A stretch of 64,000 nt of DNA from Paenarthrobacter sp. JL.01a (GCF_025452095.1 NZ_CP104877.1:1116001-1180000); one strand, 5' to 3'; shown: positions 27,227 through 36,440, counted from the stretch's first letter. Notes: generated by a model not told the origin, from the sequence alone. Program-made: numbers and translations.

Positions 27227-28473
27227 CGGAGGACCCCCAGCTGCTGCAGGCGTTCGATGGTTTCCTTATCGAAGCCGTTCTCGAGCAGGACCTCCACATT
27301 ATGCTCACCCAGGCGGGGAGCGGCGCGGCGGATCGACGGTGGGGTTGCCGAGAGGCGGATGGGGGCATTCAGCATCTTCACCGTTCCCACCGAGGGGTGT
27401 TCGGCTTCGACGATCATGCCGTTCGCTTCAGTCTGGGCGTCTGCGAGCGCCTGTTCCAGGGTGTGGACGGGGGCGTTCAGCACTCCTTGTTCTTCCAGTT
27501 TCGCCGTCCAGTACTCAGTGGTGTTGGTGGCGAAGTGTTCACGGAAGATGGCCTGAAGCGCGGGCTTGTTCTTGAACTGCTGCTCCAGAGTTGCGAAGCC
27601 CGGCCGTTCGGTGAGGTCCTCATCGAGGTCCAGGGCATCGGAAATCCGGGCCAGGGGATCGGGCGTAAAGCCGCCCACCATGCACACGGCGCCGTCGGTG
27701 GTTTCGAAGACCCCGCTGAGCGGCATGGCGCCCCAGTTGACCTCGTAGCCGCGGTTGAGCTGCATGCACGCTTCCTGCATTTGGAGATGCAGCATGGAGT
27801 CATACATGGTCACTTCCACTTTTTGCCCCACTCCAGAGCTGTCCCGGGTACGCAGGGCCAGGAGGATTCCCTGCATGAGGTGCATGCCGGTGATGTAGTC
27901 GCACAAGGTAGTGGGGTAGATGGCGGGTTTGGTGTCCTCGGACTCGCGGCGCCACATCACGCCGGAGTAGGCCTGGGCAATGGCGTCCTGTCCGCCCTTG
28001 TGCGAGTAGGGTCCAACGGGTCCGAACCCCGTGCCGGAGGCCCAGATGATGCCGGGGTTCTCCGCCTTCAGGTCCTCATAGCCGAAGCCCATGCGTTCCA
28101 TGACGCCGGAGCGGAAGTTGCTGACCACCACGTCGGCGTCGGCCATGAGCCGGTGCAGCACCTCGCGGCCTTCATCGGTGCGGGTGTCCACGGAGACGCT
28201 GCGCTTGTTCCGGTTGATGGAGAGGAAGATCGGGTTGTCCTGGCCGTCCTGGTCGGGGAAGGAATTGCGCGAGATATCACCGGCGCCAGGACGTTCCACC
28301 TTGATGATGTCCGCGCCGTAGTCGCCCAGCAGCTGGGTGCAGGACGGACCCATGAACACCTGGGTGAAGTCCACGATCTTGATTCCCTCCAGCGGGAGGG
28401 GCGTTGGTGCGGGAGCCGCGGCGGCGAGGGCCGCCGTCGTGCTTTCCGTATTTTCTGCAGTCATGAGGCTCAT
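27223..28473 (-). CDS. Class III (CaiB/BaiF-type) CoA-transferase
   Basis: The 416-residue protein has LEGIKIVDFTQVFMGPSCTQ, LLGDYGADIIKVERPGAGD and KGGQDAIAQAYSG, where the Asp is the catalytic carboxylate of formyl-CoA transferase relatives. It moves CoA between an acyl-CoA and a free acid. ATG 28473 overlaps the upstream stop (ATGA) and is preferred. ATG 28464 is possible. The long open frame to 29031 is an antisense shadow. It is the likely activation step of the catabolic operon. Confidence 0.93.
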   Translation of the reverse strand: MSLMTAENTESTTAALAAAAPAPTPLPLEGIKIVDFTQVFMGPSCTQLLGDYGADIIKVERPGAGDISRNSFPDQDGQDNPIFLSINRNKRSVSVDTRTDEGREVLHRLMADADVVVSNFRSGVMERMGFGYEDLKAENPGIIWASGTGFGPVGPYSHKGGQDAIAQAYSGVMWRRESEDTKPAIYPTTLCDYITGMHLMQGILLALRTRDSSGVGQKVEVTMYDSMLHLQMQEACMQLNRGYEVNWGAMPLSGVFETTDGAVCMVGGFTPDPLARISDALDLDEDLTERPGFATLEQQFKNKPALQAIFREHFATNTTEYWTAKLEEQGVLNAPVHTLEQALADAQTEANGMIVEAEHPSVGTVKMLNAPIRLSATPPSIRRAAPRLGEHNVEVLLENGFDKETIERLQQLGVLR

Positions 28474-29834
28474 GCCGGCACCACAGCTTCGGAGTCGACG
28501 GTGGCGTTCGACGACGGGACATCGCCGGGGTCCGCGCCGTGCCGGCGCATGCCCAATTGGATGTCCGCTGCCGCGACATCGCGGACCAGGATGTTGCTCT
28601 CGACGGCGAGGGCTGCTGCCACACCGACAGCCTGGCCCATGGCCATGCAGGGCGGAATTTCGCGCGACATCTTCTGGGCTTCGGGGGTGGCGGAGTAGTG
28701 GCGGCCGGCCACCAGGAGCTGGTCGACTTCCTTGGGCAGGAGCGAGCGGTAGGGGTAGTAGTAGTCGCGGCCGCGGGCCACGGTGTCGGCAAAGTGGCGG
28801 CGTTGGGTGACGTCGTCCTTGGTCATGATGTACTCGCCCTGCAGGAGGCGGGTCTGGCGGACGCCCATCTGGGAGGCGACATCCAGCATGTACGCCTTTT
28901 CGAAGCCGGGGAGGTTGGCCCGGACGTAATCCACGGCCTCGGAGATCCGGTCGCGGGCGGCGAACTCGGCCGCGGTCATGTCTGCCGGATCCACGCCGTC
29001 GAAGCCGGTCATGTGCGGGGCGTTGCACCACACGACGCCTTCAATGGGCGTCTTGAGCCACCACAATTCCCAAGCGCCGCCGAGGATGCGCTTGATCTTG
29101 CGGTTGATGGCTCGGGCTTCCTTGGGGTTGGCCTGTTCGAAGGCTTCGGCTGCGTTGGTGTCCACGTTGCCGAGGCGGAAGACGAGCGTGGTGAGGTAGT
29201 TGTCCTTTGCGTAGCTGGCGCCGGCACGCGAAGCGACGTCGATATCGCCCGTGGTGTCGATGACGACGTCGGCCAGGAAGGCCTGCGGGCCAAGCTTCGT
29301 TTCGCAGATGACGCCCTTGATCACGCCGTTGTCCACGATGGGGCGGGAGAACCACGAGTGGAGGCGGAGGTCCACTCCGGCTTCTCGGACGAGGTCGTTG
29401 GACACGCGCTTCCAGCCATCGGGGTCGAAGGCGGCGGCGTAGCAGATGGGCTTCGGGTTGGTGTGGGAGTGGAAATCGAAGGTGCCGTAGCGTCCCCACT
29501 TGTTCCACAGTTCCTCGGAGGTCTTGCGGTGATCGGCGGGGGGAACGATGGCCAGGCCGAGCTTCTGGAGGCGTTCCACGTATTCGGAGACAATGCCGGT
29601 GACTGTGATTTCCTGGCCGTTGATCATGTCATCGAGCACCAGGACCATGCCGCCGGAGGCGAGTCCACCCAATGATGAGTAGCGTTCGAGCAGAGTGACT
29701 TTCGCGCCGGAGCGGGCTGCGGTGACGGCAGCGGCCACACCTGCGGGGCCACCGCCTACGACGAGTACATCGGAACGGGAGATAACCGGGGCGGTGAGGT
29801 CCGCCGTCGTGCTGGAGAGTTCGAGGGAGTTCAT
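28470..29834 (-). CDS. FAD-dependent oxidoreductase (FAD_oxidored family)
   Basis: The 454-residue protein has the FAD-binding motif VLVVGGGPAGVAAAVTAARS (residues 24-43), then GGLASGGMVLVLDDMI, DVVIDTTGDIDVASRAGAS, and a C-terminal FAD motif region PPCMAMGQAVGVAAALA. It resembles PF12831-type flavoproteins that act on organic acids or CoA-linked substrates, with no assigned substrate. It starts 10 bases after the transporter gene. The operon ferredoxin is a candidate electron partner. Confidence 0.88.
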   Translation of the reverse strand: MNSLELSSTTADLTAPVISRSDVLVVGGGPAGVAAAVTAARSGAKVTLLERYSSLGGLASGGMVLVLDDMINGQEITVTGIVSEYVERLQKLGLAIVPPADHRKTSEELWNKWGRYGTFDFHSHTNPKPICYAAAFDPDGWKRVSNDLVREAGVDLRLHSWFSRPIVDNGVIKGVICETKLGPQAFLADVVIDTTGDIDVASRAGASYAKDNYLTTLVFRLGNVDTNAAEAFEQANPKEARAINRKIKRILGGAWELWWLKTPIEGVVWCNAPHMTGFDGVDPADMTAAEFAARDRISEAVDYVRANLPGFEKAYMLDVASQMGVRQTRLLQGEYIMTKDDVTQRRHFADTVARGRDYYYPYRSLLPKEVDQLLVAGRHYSATPEAQKMSREIPPCMAMGQAVGVAAALAVESNILVRDVAAADIQLGMRRHGADPGDVPSSNATVDSEAVVPA

Positions 29835-29844
29835 GGTGAGGTCC

Positions 29845-31176
29845 TTACTTGCCGACGTGGATGCCGTTGGAGCGGCGGGCGGCGAGGTAGAAAACGATGC
29901 TGAGGATGGACAGGACGGCCACGTAGACCGGGAAGATCCAGGTGAGGTTCATTGATTGGAACCAGACCAGGAGGTAGGAGGCGGTGCCGCCGAAGAGGGC
30001 CACGCCGATGCCGTACCCGAGGGCGACGCCGGTGCCGCGGATGTTCTTGGGCATCAGGGAGGAGCTGACCACGTTGTAGAGGGTCATGTTGAGCACCAGG
30101 ACAATCGAGCCGCCCAGGAGGACCGCCGCGAAGCCGCCGATGCCCGGCTGTACGTAGAGCAGCATGAGGAACACGGACGGGATCGCAAGGATGCGGGTCA
30201 CGAGGAACCAGCGGGACATTGCCTTGCCGTCTGCGAGCTTGCCGATGACCCAGCTGCCGACGACCAGGATGACGCCGAGGACAGTGGTGAGGGCGAAGAC
30301 GGCGGTGGGGTCTTCCTTGAACCCGCTGCGAGCTGCGCTGGGGAGTCCGACGTTCCAAGCGTAGTTGTAGGCCTGTGCCGCGCCCACAACGAACACGATC
30401 GCGAGGACGGAGAGCCAGTGCTTGCCTACACCCTTCCATACGGCGCGGGGAGTGTTCGTGGCCATTTCCTCTTCCTTGAGGGTCTCCGGGAGGGAGCGCC
30501 GCAGGTAGAGGACCACAAAGCCAAAGAGTGCGCCGATGATGAACGGAACGCGCCAGCCCCACTCGCCCATGGCTGCGCCGCCGATCACCAGGCTGCAGAG
30601 GAAGCTGACGAGGGAGGCCATAAGGATGCCGATGTTCACGTAGAAGGACATGATGCCGGCCACGTAGCCTTCACGGCCTTCGGGCGCCAGCTCTACGGCG
30701 TGGGAGGTGGAAAGTGGAGCTTCGATGCCGGTGGAGATGCCCTGGAGGACACGGCACACCAGGAGGATGATGCCTGCAGCCGGGCCGATGGTGGCGTAGC
30801 TGGGCGTGACGGCGATGACCAGGGTTGTTCCGGCCATGAGCATGATGGACAGCAACATCACGCGGCGCCGGCCAATGCGGTCAGCAAGGGTTCCCAGCAG
30901 GATGCCGCCCAGCGGCCGGAAAGCGAATCCAACGGCGAACACAGCCAAGGCGTTGAGCGTCGCGGACAGGGGGTCGGTATTGGGAAAGAAGTTGGGGCCG
31001 ATGAAAGCTGACAGGAGGCCGAAGACCATCCAGTCGTACCACTCAAGGGCGTTTCCCAGGCCCAGGCCGAGAAGGCCTTTGCGGACTTCGGGGGCGAACT
31101 TGGTGTTCCTCTGTGCGGAGGCTGGTTGGGTTCCTGGTGACGGGACTTCGCTGTCCGTCGTTCGTGTGTCGAGCAT
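29845..31176 (-). CDS. MFS transporter, metabolite:H+ symporter type
   Basis: The 443-residue protein has about 12 membrane helices. GNALEWYDWMVFG, FRPLGGILLGTLADRIGRRR and the loop RVLQGISTGIEAP are signatures of the MHS subfamily (citrate, alpha-ketoglutarate, shikimate, betaine importers). ATG 31176 follows AAGGAA. The longer frame to 31284 is not supported. It is the first gene of the operon and so probably imports its substrate, most likely a carboxylate. Confidence 0.9.
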   Translation of the reverse strand: MLDTRTTDSEVPSPGTQPASAQRNTKFAPEVRKGLLGLGLGNALEWYDWMVFGLLSAFIGPNFFPNTDPLSATLNALAVFAVGFAFRPLGGILLGTLADRIGRRRVMLLSIMLMAGTTLVIAVTPSYATIGPAAGIILLVCRVLQGISTGIEAPLSTSHAVELAPEGREGYVAGIMSFYVNIGILMASLVSFLCSLVIGGAAMGEWGWRVPFIIGALFGFVVLYLRRSLPETLKEEEMATNTPRAVWKGVGKHWLSVLAIVFVVGAAQAYNYAWNVGLPSAARSGFKEDPTAVFALTTVLGVILVVGSWVIGKLADGKAMSRWFLVTRILAIPSVFLMLLYVQPGIGGFAAVLLGGSIVLVLNMTLYNVVSSSLMPKNIRGTGVALGYGIGVALFGGTASYLLVWFQSMNLTWIFPVYVAVLSILSIVFYLAARRSNGIHVGK

Positions 31177-31341
31177 GGAAGTTTCCTTACGCTGACGCCG
31201 TGGAAGGCGTGAAAGGGTATGACGCAGGGACGCCTGTTGAAGGAAGCGCCTGATGCGAAAGTGGCAAGGAGTGTCAGCGGCCACGATGATCGTGTCCGGA
31301 CAGTTAAGGGAAAACGCCCAGGCCGCCTGAGGGCAGCTGCG

Positions 31342-31941
31342 TTACCACGCGTGTGGTGCGTTGACCCAGATGGCTACGCATACCTCTTCGTAGCTGTTCT
31401 TGTACCAGTGGGGGATCTCTGAGGAGTAGGTGATGGAGTCGCCCTCTTCGAGGCTGTAGCAGACGCCGTCCAAAAAGACGTCCTTACGGCCCGAGATGAT
31501 GTAGCAGAACTCTTCACCGCTGTGGGTAAAAGGGGTTGCGCTGGTGTCATGCCCTTGGGGCGTACTGATCCACTGCGCTTCGATGCTTCCGTCCCGGTTG
31601 GGGGTCAGCAGTTCGTGGACTGCCGATCCCACCGATTCACGGGTGACGTTCACAAGGTTTCGCCGCTCTGACTTGCGGACTACGGGAGACTTTGATTCGT
31701 CCTGGCCGATGAAGAACCTCCCTACGGGGATGTCCAGGCCGTGCGCCAACTGTGCCAACGTGGTGAAGGAAGGGTTGGCCATGCCGCGTTCGATCTGGCT
31801 GACAATGGCCTGGCTGAGGCCGGTGATGTCCGAGAGCTGGGCCAGGGTCATGCCCTTCGCCTTGCGCATGGTGCGCACCTTGTTTCCTACCGTCGCCAGC
31901 AGTTCGCTGGTGGCCGGGGGAGCAGGAGTCTCGGTTGTCAT
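31342..31941 (-). CDS. XRE-cupin transcriptional regulator
   Basis: The 199-residue protein joins an XRE helix-turn-helix (residues 16-72: VRTMRKAKGMTLAQLSDITG, then SQAIVSQIERGMANPSFTTL) to a cupin domain (about 120-195) with THSGEEFCYIISGRKDVFLD and SYSLEEGDSITYSSEIPHWY-like metal/ligand residues. Such proteins sense a small acid or its CoA product and repress catabolic genes. It is the gene upstream of the MFS-led operon on the same strand, 165 bases apart, and is its probable regulator. Confidence 0.93.
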   Translation of the reverse strand: MTTETPAPPATSELLATVGNKVRTMRKAKGMTLAQLSDITGLSQAIVSQIERGMANPSFTTLAQLAHGLDIPVGRFFIGQDESKSPVVRKSERRNLVNVTRESVGSAVHELLTPNRDGSIEAQWISTPQGHDTSATPFTHSGEEFCYIISGRKDVFLDGVCYSLEEGDSITYSSEIPHWYKNSYEEVCVAIWVNAPHAW

Positions 31942-31958
31942 TGCCGCATCCTTCGTTG

Positions 31959-32003
31959 GTGAGCTAACTCACACAACTATAGTGAAGATTTTTAGCGAGT
32001 CAA
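31959..32003 (-). promoter_or_regulatory. Promoter and operator of XRE-cupin gene
   Basis: On the minus strand, TTGACT (31998-32003) and TATAGT (31976-31981) form a -35/-10 pair with a 16-base spacer. A palindrome GTGAG-CTAA-CTCAC (31959-31972) lies between the -10 box and the ATG at 31941, positioned for autorepression. A further inverted repeat, TTCTTCATTAAGGTGAAGAA, lies upstream at 32009-32028. Confidence 0.6.
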
Positions 32004-32030
32004 TGGTTTTCTTCATTAAGGTGAAGAAAT

Positions 32031-32411
32031 TTACCCGATCGGTGATTCCAGTTCGCGGATCGTCCCGAAGACGCACTGGTCAATGGTGGTGACCTTCGGC
32101 CTGAGCTCAAGCAAGTGATCGCCGTTGGGGAGCAGGCGGATGCTGATTTCCAGCTCCGTGGCCAGACGGTTCATGCAGATCGCGCCCACCATGTGGCTGG
32201 ACGTTTTCAGGCTGAGGACGGCGTCCATGGCGTCCTCGATGTCCAGGTTGTCCAGTGCCCGATGCAAGCGGGATACCCGCCAGGGCAACAACGAAACGTA
32301 GTTGCGGACGAAGGCGTCGATGATGGCGGGGTCCCCGCCGAGCTCGGCCTTCAAATCGGTCAGGACGGTGTGATCCACCAGGGCGTCTGTGCACTCGTCA
32401 TACTCAGACAC
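32031..32411 (-). CDS. Hpt-like protein lacking the phospho-accepting His
   Basis: The 126-residue protein is mainly helical. The segment AVLSLKTSSHMVGAICMNRL resembles the Hpt helix (A-H-x-L-K-G-S-S-x-x-x-G-A), but the alignment puts Leu where the phosphorylated His should be. GTG 32411 is chosen because GGGAGG lies just upstream on the minus strand; a longer start at 32444 has no such site. A structural role as a receiver-binding domain is inference. An unrelated helical protein is the alternative. Confidence 0.55.
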   Translation of the reverse strand: MSEYDECTDALVDHTVLTDLKAELGGDPAIIDAFVRNYVSLLPWRVSRLHRALDNLDIEDAMDAVLSLKTSSHMVGAICMNRLATELEISIRLLPNGDHLLELRPKVTTIDQCVFGTIRELESPIG

Positions 32412-32615
32412 CAAATCCCTCCCGCCTCGGAACAATAGATTCACGATTCAACAGTAGGACGCGTCGAACTGCCCACGTGCCATTAATCCAAAGCTTGATG
32501 AAATCTTGAGCGGACTCAGAGGCAGTCTTGATTCCCGGACCGGAAAGTAGCAGGAACAGCACTAAGCGTGGTTCTTGGAGGACCTCCAGCCGCGGATCAG
32601 GGAGAGGGAAACAGC

Positions 32616-32789
32616 ATGGACAGTGGTGCCCGCCCGTCGCCGGGGCTGATGGTGATCATCGTCTTCTGCATGACCGTCCTGCTGGGTATCGGAGGGACTG
32701 CGGCCTACGCCCTGTGGGAACAGGGATCGCACAGCGCGGGCTCCGATCATCCCGTCGAGTCAGCTCCCTCCACCACGTCCAAGCCCTGA
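32616..32789 (+). CDS. Small single-pass membrane protein
   Basis: The 57-residue protein has one membrane segment (LMVIIVFCMTVLLGIGGTAA, about 11-30), then a short hydrophilic Ser/His-rich tail. GGGAGAGGG before ATG 32616 is a good ribosome binding site. Its last 43 bases overlap the 3' end of the convergent vsr gene. Function is unknown. Confidence 0.6.
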   Translation: MDSGARPSPGLMVIIVFCMTVLLGIGGTAAYALWEQGSHSAGSDHPVESAPSTTSKP

Positions 32790-33226
32790 CGGATACCGGA
32801 GTCGAGGAAAGTGCTCAACCGGCTTTCCAGGACGGACACGTCCTTCAGTTCGCACTCCCAAACGGTCAACACGTCCCAACCGGCAGCAGCAAGTTGCCCG
32901 CGCTGTTGGGCGTCCCGTTCCCGGGTCCTGGTGCGCTTGGCCTCCCAGAAATCGGCATTCGCCGCCGGGGCATGCTGGCCTACCTTGCAGTCATGGAAGT
33001 GCCAGAAGCACCCGTTGACGAAGATGACCTTTCGGCGGCCTGCGAACACAAGGTCGGGGCGGCCGGGGAGCTTCGTCCCGCCCGACTGTCCATGCAGGCG
33101 ATACCTGTAGCCCTTTGCGTGCAGCAGCCTGCGGACCAGCAGTTCCGGTTTGGTGTTCTTGCCCCGGATTCTGGACATGTTGCGGCTGCGCTGTTCCGGC
33201 GTCAGCAGGTCCCGGCTCTCGCCCAT
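32747..33226 (-). CDS. vsr: Very short patch repair endonuclease
   Basis: The 159-residue protein matches Vsr length. It has RSRNMSRIRGKNTKPELLVR (N-terminal helix and acidic residue), LPGRPDLVFAGRRKVIFVNG with the catalytic Asp, and GCFWHFHDC, the hallmark His/Cys segment. Vsr nicks T:G mismatches made by deamination of 5-methylcytosine and normally sits beside a cytosine methylase. No methylase gene is present in this window, so it is an orphan here. It overlaps a convergent small membrane protein gene. Confidence 0.93.
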   Translation of the reverse strand: MGESRDLLTPEQRSRNMSRIRGKNTKPELLVRRLLHAKGYRYRLHGQSGGTKLPGRPDLVFAGRRKVIFVNGCFWHFHDCKVGQHAPAANADFWEAKRTRTRERDAQQRGQLAAAGWDVLTVWECELKDVSVLESRLSTFLDSGIRQGLDVVEGADSTG

Positions 33227-33245
33227 GAGACCACCCTACCCAAGG

Positions 33246-33306
33246 AGTTTTCGTACAGATAATGCCCTTATGGAGCGCTTTTAGGAGCATTATCTGTACG
33301 AAAACT
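33246..33306. repeat. Perfect 20-bp inverted repeat at bsaP 3' end
   Basis: 33246-33265 and 33287-33306 are perfect reverse complements separated by 21 bases. The right arm encodes the C-terminal residues SFRTDNA of BsaP, and its stop codon lies in the loop. The transcript from bioB-bsaP would fold here, so it may end transcription, though there is no U tract. The start of vsr is 20 bases further on. Confidence 0.75.
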
Positions 33307-33486
33307 CGCGAGGGGGTGGCGCGAACACTCGGCCGTCCACCCCAACGGCGTGACCTGGACCTTCATCCGCCTCCTGCACTGCGGGCAATAGCGCGGTGGC
33401 TCCATCACCAACTGCTGACGGCAGTTTTGATGAGCGTCCGACGTCGGGCCCTCACCTCCGCAGTGGCCGCAATAGGCGGCTTTCAC
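33268..33486 (-). CDS. bsaP: Biotin synthase auxiliary protein
   Basis: The 72-residue protein has AYCGHCGG, then [19 protein letters not shown] and GWTAECSRH. This is the pattern of Cys pairs and the PPRYC/GWxAxCSRH motifs of the actinobacterial helper needed by biotin synthase. It probably binds an Fe-S cluster. GTG 33486 overlaps the bioB stop by four bases (GTGA), so the two are coupled. The final residues are encoded by a palindrome arm and may be non-native. Confidence 0.85.
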   Translation of the reverse strand: MKAAYCGHCGGEGPTSDAHQNCRQQLVMEPPRYCPQCRRRMKVQVTPLGWTAECSRHPLASFRTDNAPKSAP

Positions 33487-34505
33487 AGCGTCTTCTGGAG
33501 TTCCTTGATGGGCATGTTCAGCTCCACCAGGAGGTTGAGGTCGGCGTTGGCGGGGCGGCCCAAAGTGGTGAGGTAGTTGCCGACGATCACGGCGTTGATT
33601 CCGCCGAGCAGGCCCTCGCGGGTGCCCAGGTCGCCGAGTGTCAGTTCTCGTCCGCCGGCGTAACGCAGGACGGTCCGTGGCATGGCCAAGCGGAACGCCG
33701 CGATGGCGCGAAGGGCGTCCTTGCCGTCCATGATCCCCTGGTTCTCCAAGGGGGTTCCCGGCCGGGGATTGAGGAAGTTCAGCGGAACTTCGTGCGGGTC
33801 AAGGGCGGCGAGCTGCGCGGCCAGCTCGGCCCGCTGCTTCACCGACTCTCCCATGCCGATCAGGGCACCGCAGCACAGTTCCATGCCGGCGGCCTTGACC
33901 ATGGCGCAGGTCTCCAGCCGTTCCTCGTAGCTGTGGGTCGTGACCACCTCGGGGAAGTAGCTGCGGGCTGTTTCCAGGTTGTGGTTGTACCGGTGAACGC
34001 CCCACGAGGCGAGCTGGTCCACCTGGCGCTGGGTGAGCATGCCCAAGGAGCAGGCGATATTGATGTCCACTTCCTCGTTGATGCGCTCGATCGCGAATTT
34101 GATCTGGTTCATCAGCTTGATGTCGGGGCCACGGACGGCGGCGACGATGCAGAACTCCGTGGCCCCGGTTGCAGCGGTCTCCTTGGCCGCTTTGACCAGT
34201 TCCGGGATGTCCAGCCACACGCCGCGAACAGGGGAGTCGAACAGTCCGGATTGGCTGCAGAAATGGCAGTCTTCGGGACAGCCGCCGGTCTTGATGGAGA
34301 TGATGCCTTCCACCTCCACGTCCTCGCCGCAGTGCTTCAACCGGACCTCGTGCGCGAGGTCGAGGGCGGCGGGAATGGCGTCGTCCGGGAGCCGTAGAAC
34401 CTCCAGCAGCTGGGACTCATTCAGTCCTTCACCGCGTTCCAACACCTGTTTACGGGCGGTTTCGAGGATGGCAAACGGGGCAGTTTCATGGGGTGCGCGG
34501 GTCAT
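33483..34505 (-). CDS. bioB: Biotin synthase (radical SAM)
   Basis: The 340-residue protein has the radical-SAM motif [14 protein letters not shown] (CxxxCxxC), KTGGC before it, and conserved [15 protein letters not shown] and [12 protein letters not shown]. BioB inserts sulfur into dethiobiotin in the last step of biotin synthesis. ATG 34505 ([11 protein letters not shown]) is the natural start. The open frame to 34799 is rejected. No other bio genes are in the window. It is divergent from the NCS1 permease. Confidence 0.97.
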   Translation of the reverse strand: MTRAPHETAPFAILETARKQVLERGEGLNESQLLEVLRLPDDAIPAALDLAHEVRLKHCGEDVEVEGIISIKTGGCPEDCHFCSQSGLFDSPVRGVWLDIPELVKAAKETAATGATEFCIVAAVRGPDIKLMNQIKFAIERINEEVDINIACSLGMLTQRQVDQLASWGVHRYNHNLETARSYFPEVVTTHSYEERLETCAMVKAAGMELCCGALIGMGESVKQRAELAAQLAALDPHEVPLNFLNPRPGTPLENQGIMDGKDALRAIAAFRLAMPRTVLRYAGGRELTLGDLGTREGLLGGINAVIVGNYLTTLGRPANADLNLLVELNMPIKELQKTL

Positions 34506-34701
34506 GTCCTCGACGGTATCGGCGCAGGTGAGGGACCGTTTTGTGGGTTGCGTACAAAGGGCGATCCGGCTTTTTGGTACCGAAAGCACGGTGCGGGTGA
34601 TGCAGAAGTTACAGCTGCGAAACATGGCCGTGACTGAATTGACGCGCTGCGTGACTAGCGTCGTGGTCGAAGCACCCTCCCCGGATGAAAGCGACCCACG
34701 C

Positions 34702-36429
34702 ATGAGCGACGACAAGACGAGTACCGCAATACTGGAGCCGACGACGGCGGCAAGCACCGCCGTCGTACCCGGCACCTCAGCTGTACCAGCGGCAGGCAAC
34801 GCCGACGCATTGACTGCAGCGAAGGAGAGCCTGGAGGACTACACGCTCCGGTTCGCCCCGCGTTCCTACCGTAAGTGGAGTGCCGGCGTGGTGGCGACAA
34901 GTGCCCTGGGTGGCATCGCCTACCTGGCCGACTTCTCCATCGGTGCAAACATCGGGATCTCCTACGGAACGGTGAATGCGATCTTCGGCATCATGGTGGC
35001 CGCGGTGATCATTTTCGCAACAGGCTTCCCGCTGGCTTACTACGCTGCCCGCTACAATATCGACCTTGACCTCATCACCCGTGGGTCGGGCTTCGGCTAC
35101 TACGGCTCGGTGGTCACCAACATCATCTTTGCCACATTCACGTTCATCTTCTTCGCACTCGAGGGCTCCATCATGGCCCAGGGCCTGCAACTGGGCCTGG
35201 GCATCCCGCAGTGGATCGGCTATGCGGTCTCCACGATCATCATCATTCCGCTGGTGATCTATGGCATGAAGACGCTGGCCACCCTGCAGGTGTGGACGAC
35301 TCCGCTGTGGCTGTTGCTGATGGTGGTCCCGGTGGGTTACCTGCTGTTGTCCCACCCCGAAAGCATCGATGCCTTCTTCGCCTTCACCGGTGCCTCGGGC
35401 GACGGCGGCCCGAACCTGGCCTCGGTGATGCTGGCCGCCGGTGTCTGCCTGTCACTCATGGCCCAGATCGCAGAGCAGATCGACTACCTCCGCTTCATGC
35501 CGCCCAAGACCGCTGAGAACCGGGGCGCCTGGTGGCGTGCAGTGATCCTCGCCGGGCCGGGCTGGGTGATCTTCGGTGCCATCAAGCAGATCATTGGCCT
35601 GTTCATTGCCATCTACCTCATCGCCAAGCTCGATCCCGCAGCCGCAGTCCACGCAAATGAACCCGTCCACCAGTTCCTGGGCGTCTACGAAGAAATGATG
35701 CCGGCCTGGTTGGCCATGACCCTTGCCGTGGTGCTGGTGGTCATCTCGCAGATCAAGATCAACGTCACCAATGCCTACTCCGGTTCGCTGGCCTGGACCA
35801 ACTCCTTCACCCGTATTACCAAGAGCTACCCGGGCCGGATGGTGTTCGTGGTGGTCAACCTGGTGATCGCACTGATCCTCATGGAGTCCAACATGTTTGA
35901 ATTCCTGAACACCATCCTTGGTTTCTATGCCAACTGCGCCATGGCGTGGGTTGTCACGGTGGCTTCGGACATCGCGATCAACAAGTACTTGCTGAAGATC
36001 TCGCCCAAGGTTCCCGAGTTCCGCCGTGGCATGCTCTACGCCGTGAACCCTGTGGGCTTCGTGTCCATGCTGGTCTCGGCAGGGGTCTCCATCGCAGTGT
36101 TCTTCGGGGCCTTCGGTGCCTCGGTCCAGCCGTATTCGCCCATCTTCGCTGTGGGCCTGGCACTGGTTCTGCCGCCGCTCCTGGCTGTTGCCACCCGCGG
36201 CCGCTACTACCTGCGACGCACGGACGACGGCATTGACTTGCCGATGTTCGACGCCGACGGAAACCCCAGCGACGCGAAGCTCCTGTGCCACGTGACGGGC
36301 ATTGAGTTCGAACGTCCCGACATGCTTCGGTCGGCCCAGGACGGGCCCGACGGCGAACCCCAGTACATCTCGTCCCTCGCTTTGTCCACGGACAAGTCGG
36401 GCGCGCTGGTGCTCCCGGCGCAGAAGTAG
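34702..36429 (+). CDS. NCS1-family nucleobase/vitamin permease
   Basis: The 575-residue protein has a Ser/Thr/Ala-rich start of about 45 residues, about 12 membrane helices (65-510) and an approximately 65-residue cytosolic tail with short beta strands. Segments SFGYYGSV-like near 133 and [14 protein letters not shown] near 260 match purine-cytosine permease relatives. Substrates of NCS1 proteins include cytosine, hydantoins, thiamine precursors and allantoin. The divergent biotin gene does not define the substrate. ATG 34702 is used. The far longer upstream frame overlaps bioB and is rejected. Confidence 0.85.
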   Translation: MSDDKTSTAILEPTTAASTAVVPGTSAVPAAGNADALTAAKESLEDYTLRFAPRSYRKWSAGVVATSALGGIAYLADFSIGANIGISYGTVNAIFGIMVAAVIIFATGFPLAYYAARYNIDLDLITRGSGFGYYGSVVTNIIFATFTFIFFALEGSIMAQGLQLGLGIPQWIGYAVSTIIIIPLVIYGMKTLATLQVWTTPLWLLLMVVPVGYLLLSHPESIDAFFAFTGASGDGGPNLASVMLAAGVCLSLMAQIAEQIDYLRFMPPKTAENRGAWWRAVILAGPGWVIFGAIKQIIGLFIAIYLIAKLDPAAAVHANEPVHQFLGVYEEMMPAWLAMTLAVVLVVISQIKINVTNAYSGSLAWTNSFTRITKSYPGRMVFVVVNLVIALILMESNMFEFLNTILGFYANCAMAWVVTVASDIAINKYLLKISPKVPEFRRGMLYAVNPVGFVSMLVSAGVSIAVFFGAFGASVQPYSPIFAVGLALVLPPLLAVATRGRYYLRRTDDGIDLPMFDADGNPSDAKLLCHVTGIEFERPDMLRSAQDGPDGEPQYISSLALSTDKSGALVLPAQK

Positions 36430-36440
36430 CCCCCCGTCCG

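Noticed and set aside
27223..29031. 602-codon version of the CoA-transferase gene
   Set aside because: The first 185 codons run opposite or through the FAD oxidoreductase gene in another frame. The family start is at 28473.
31959..31972. Lac-operator-like GTGAGCTAACTCAC
   Set aside because: The resemblance to the lac region is a short chance match. The site is better read as the operator of the adjacent XRE-cupin gene.
34033..34701. Long N-terminal extension of the NCS1 permease
   Set aside because: It overlaps bioB on the other strand, has no family similarity, and a good start exists at 34702.
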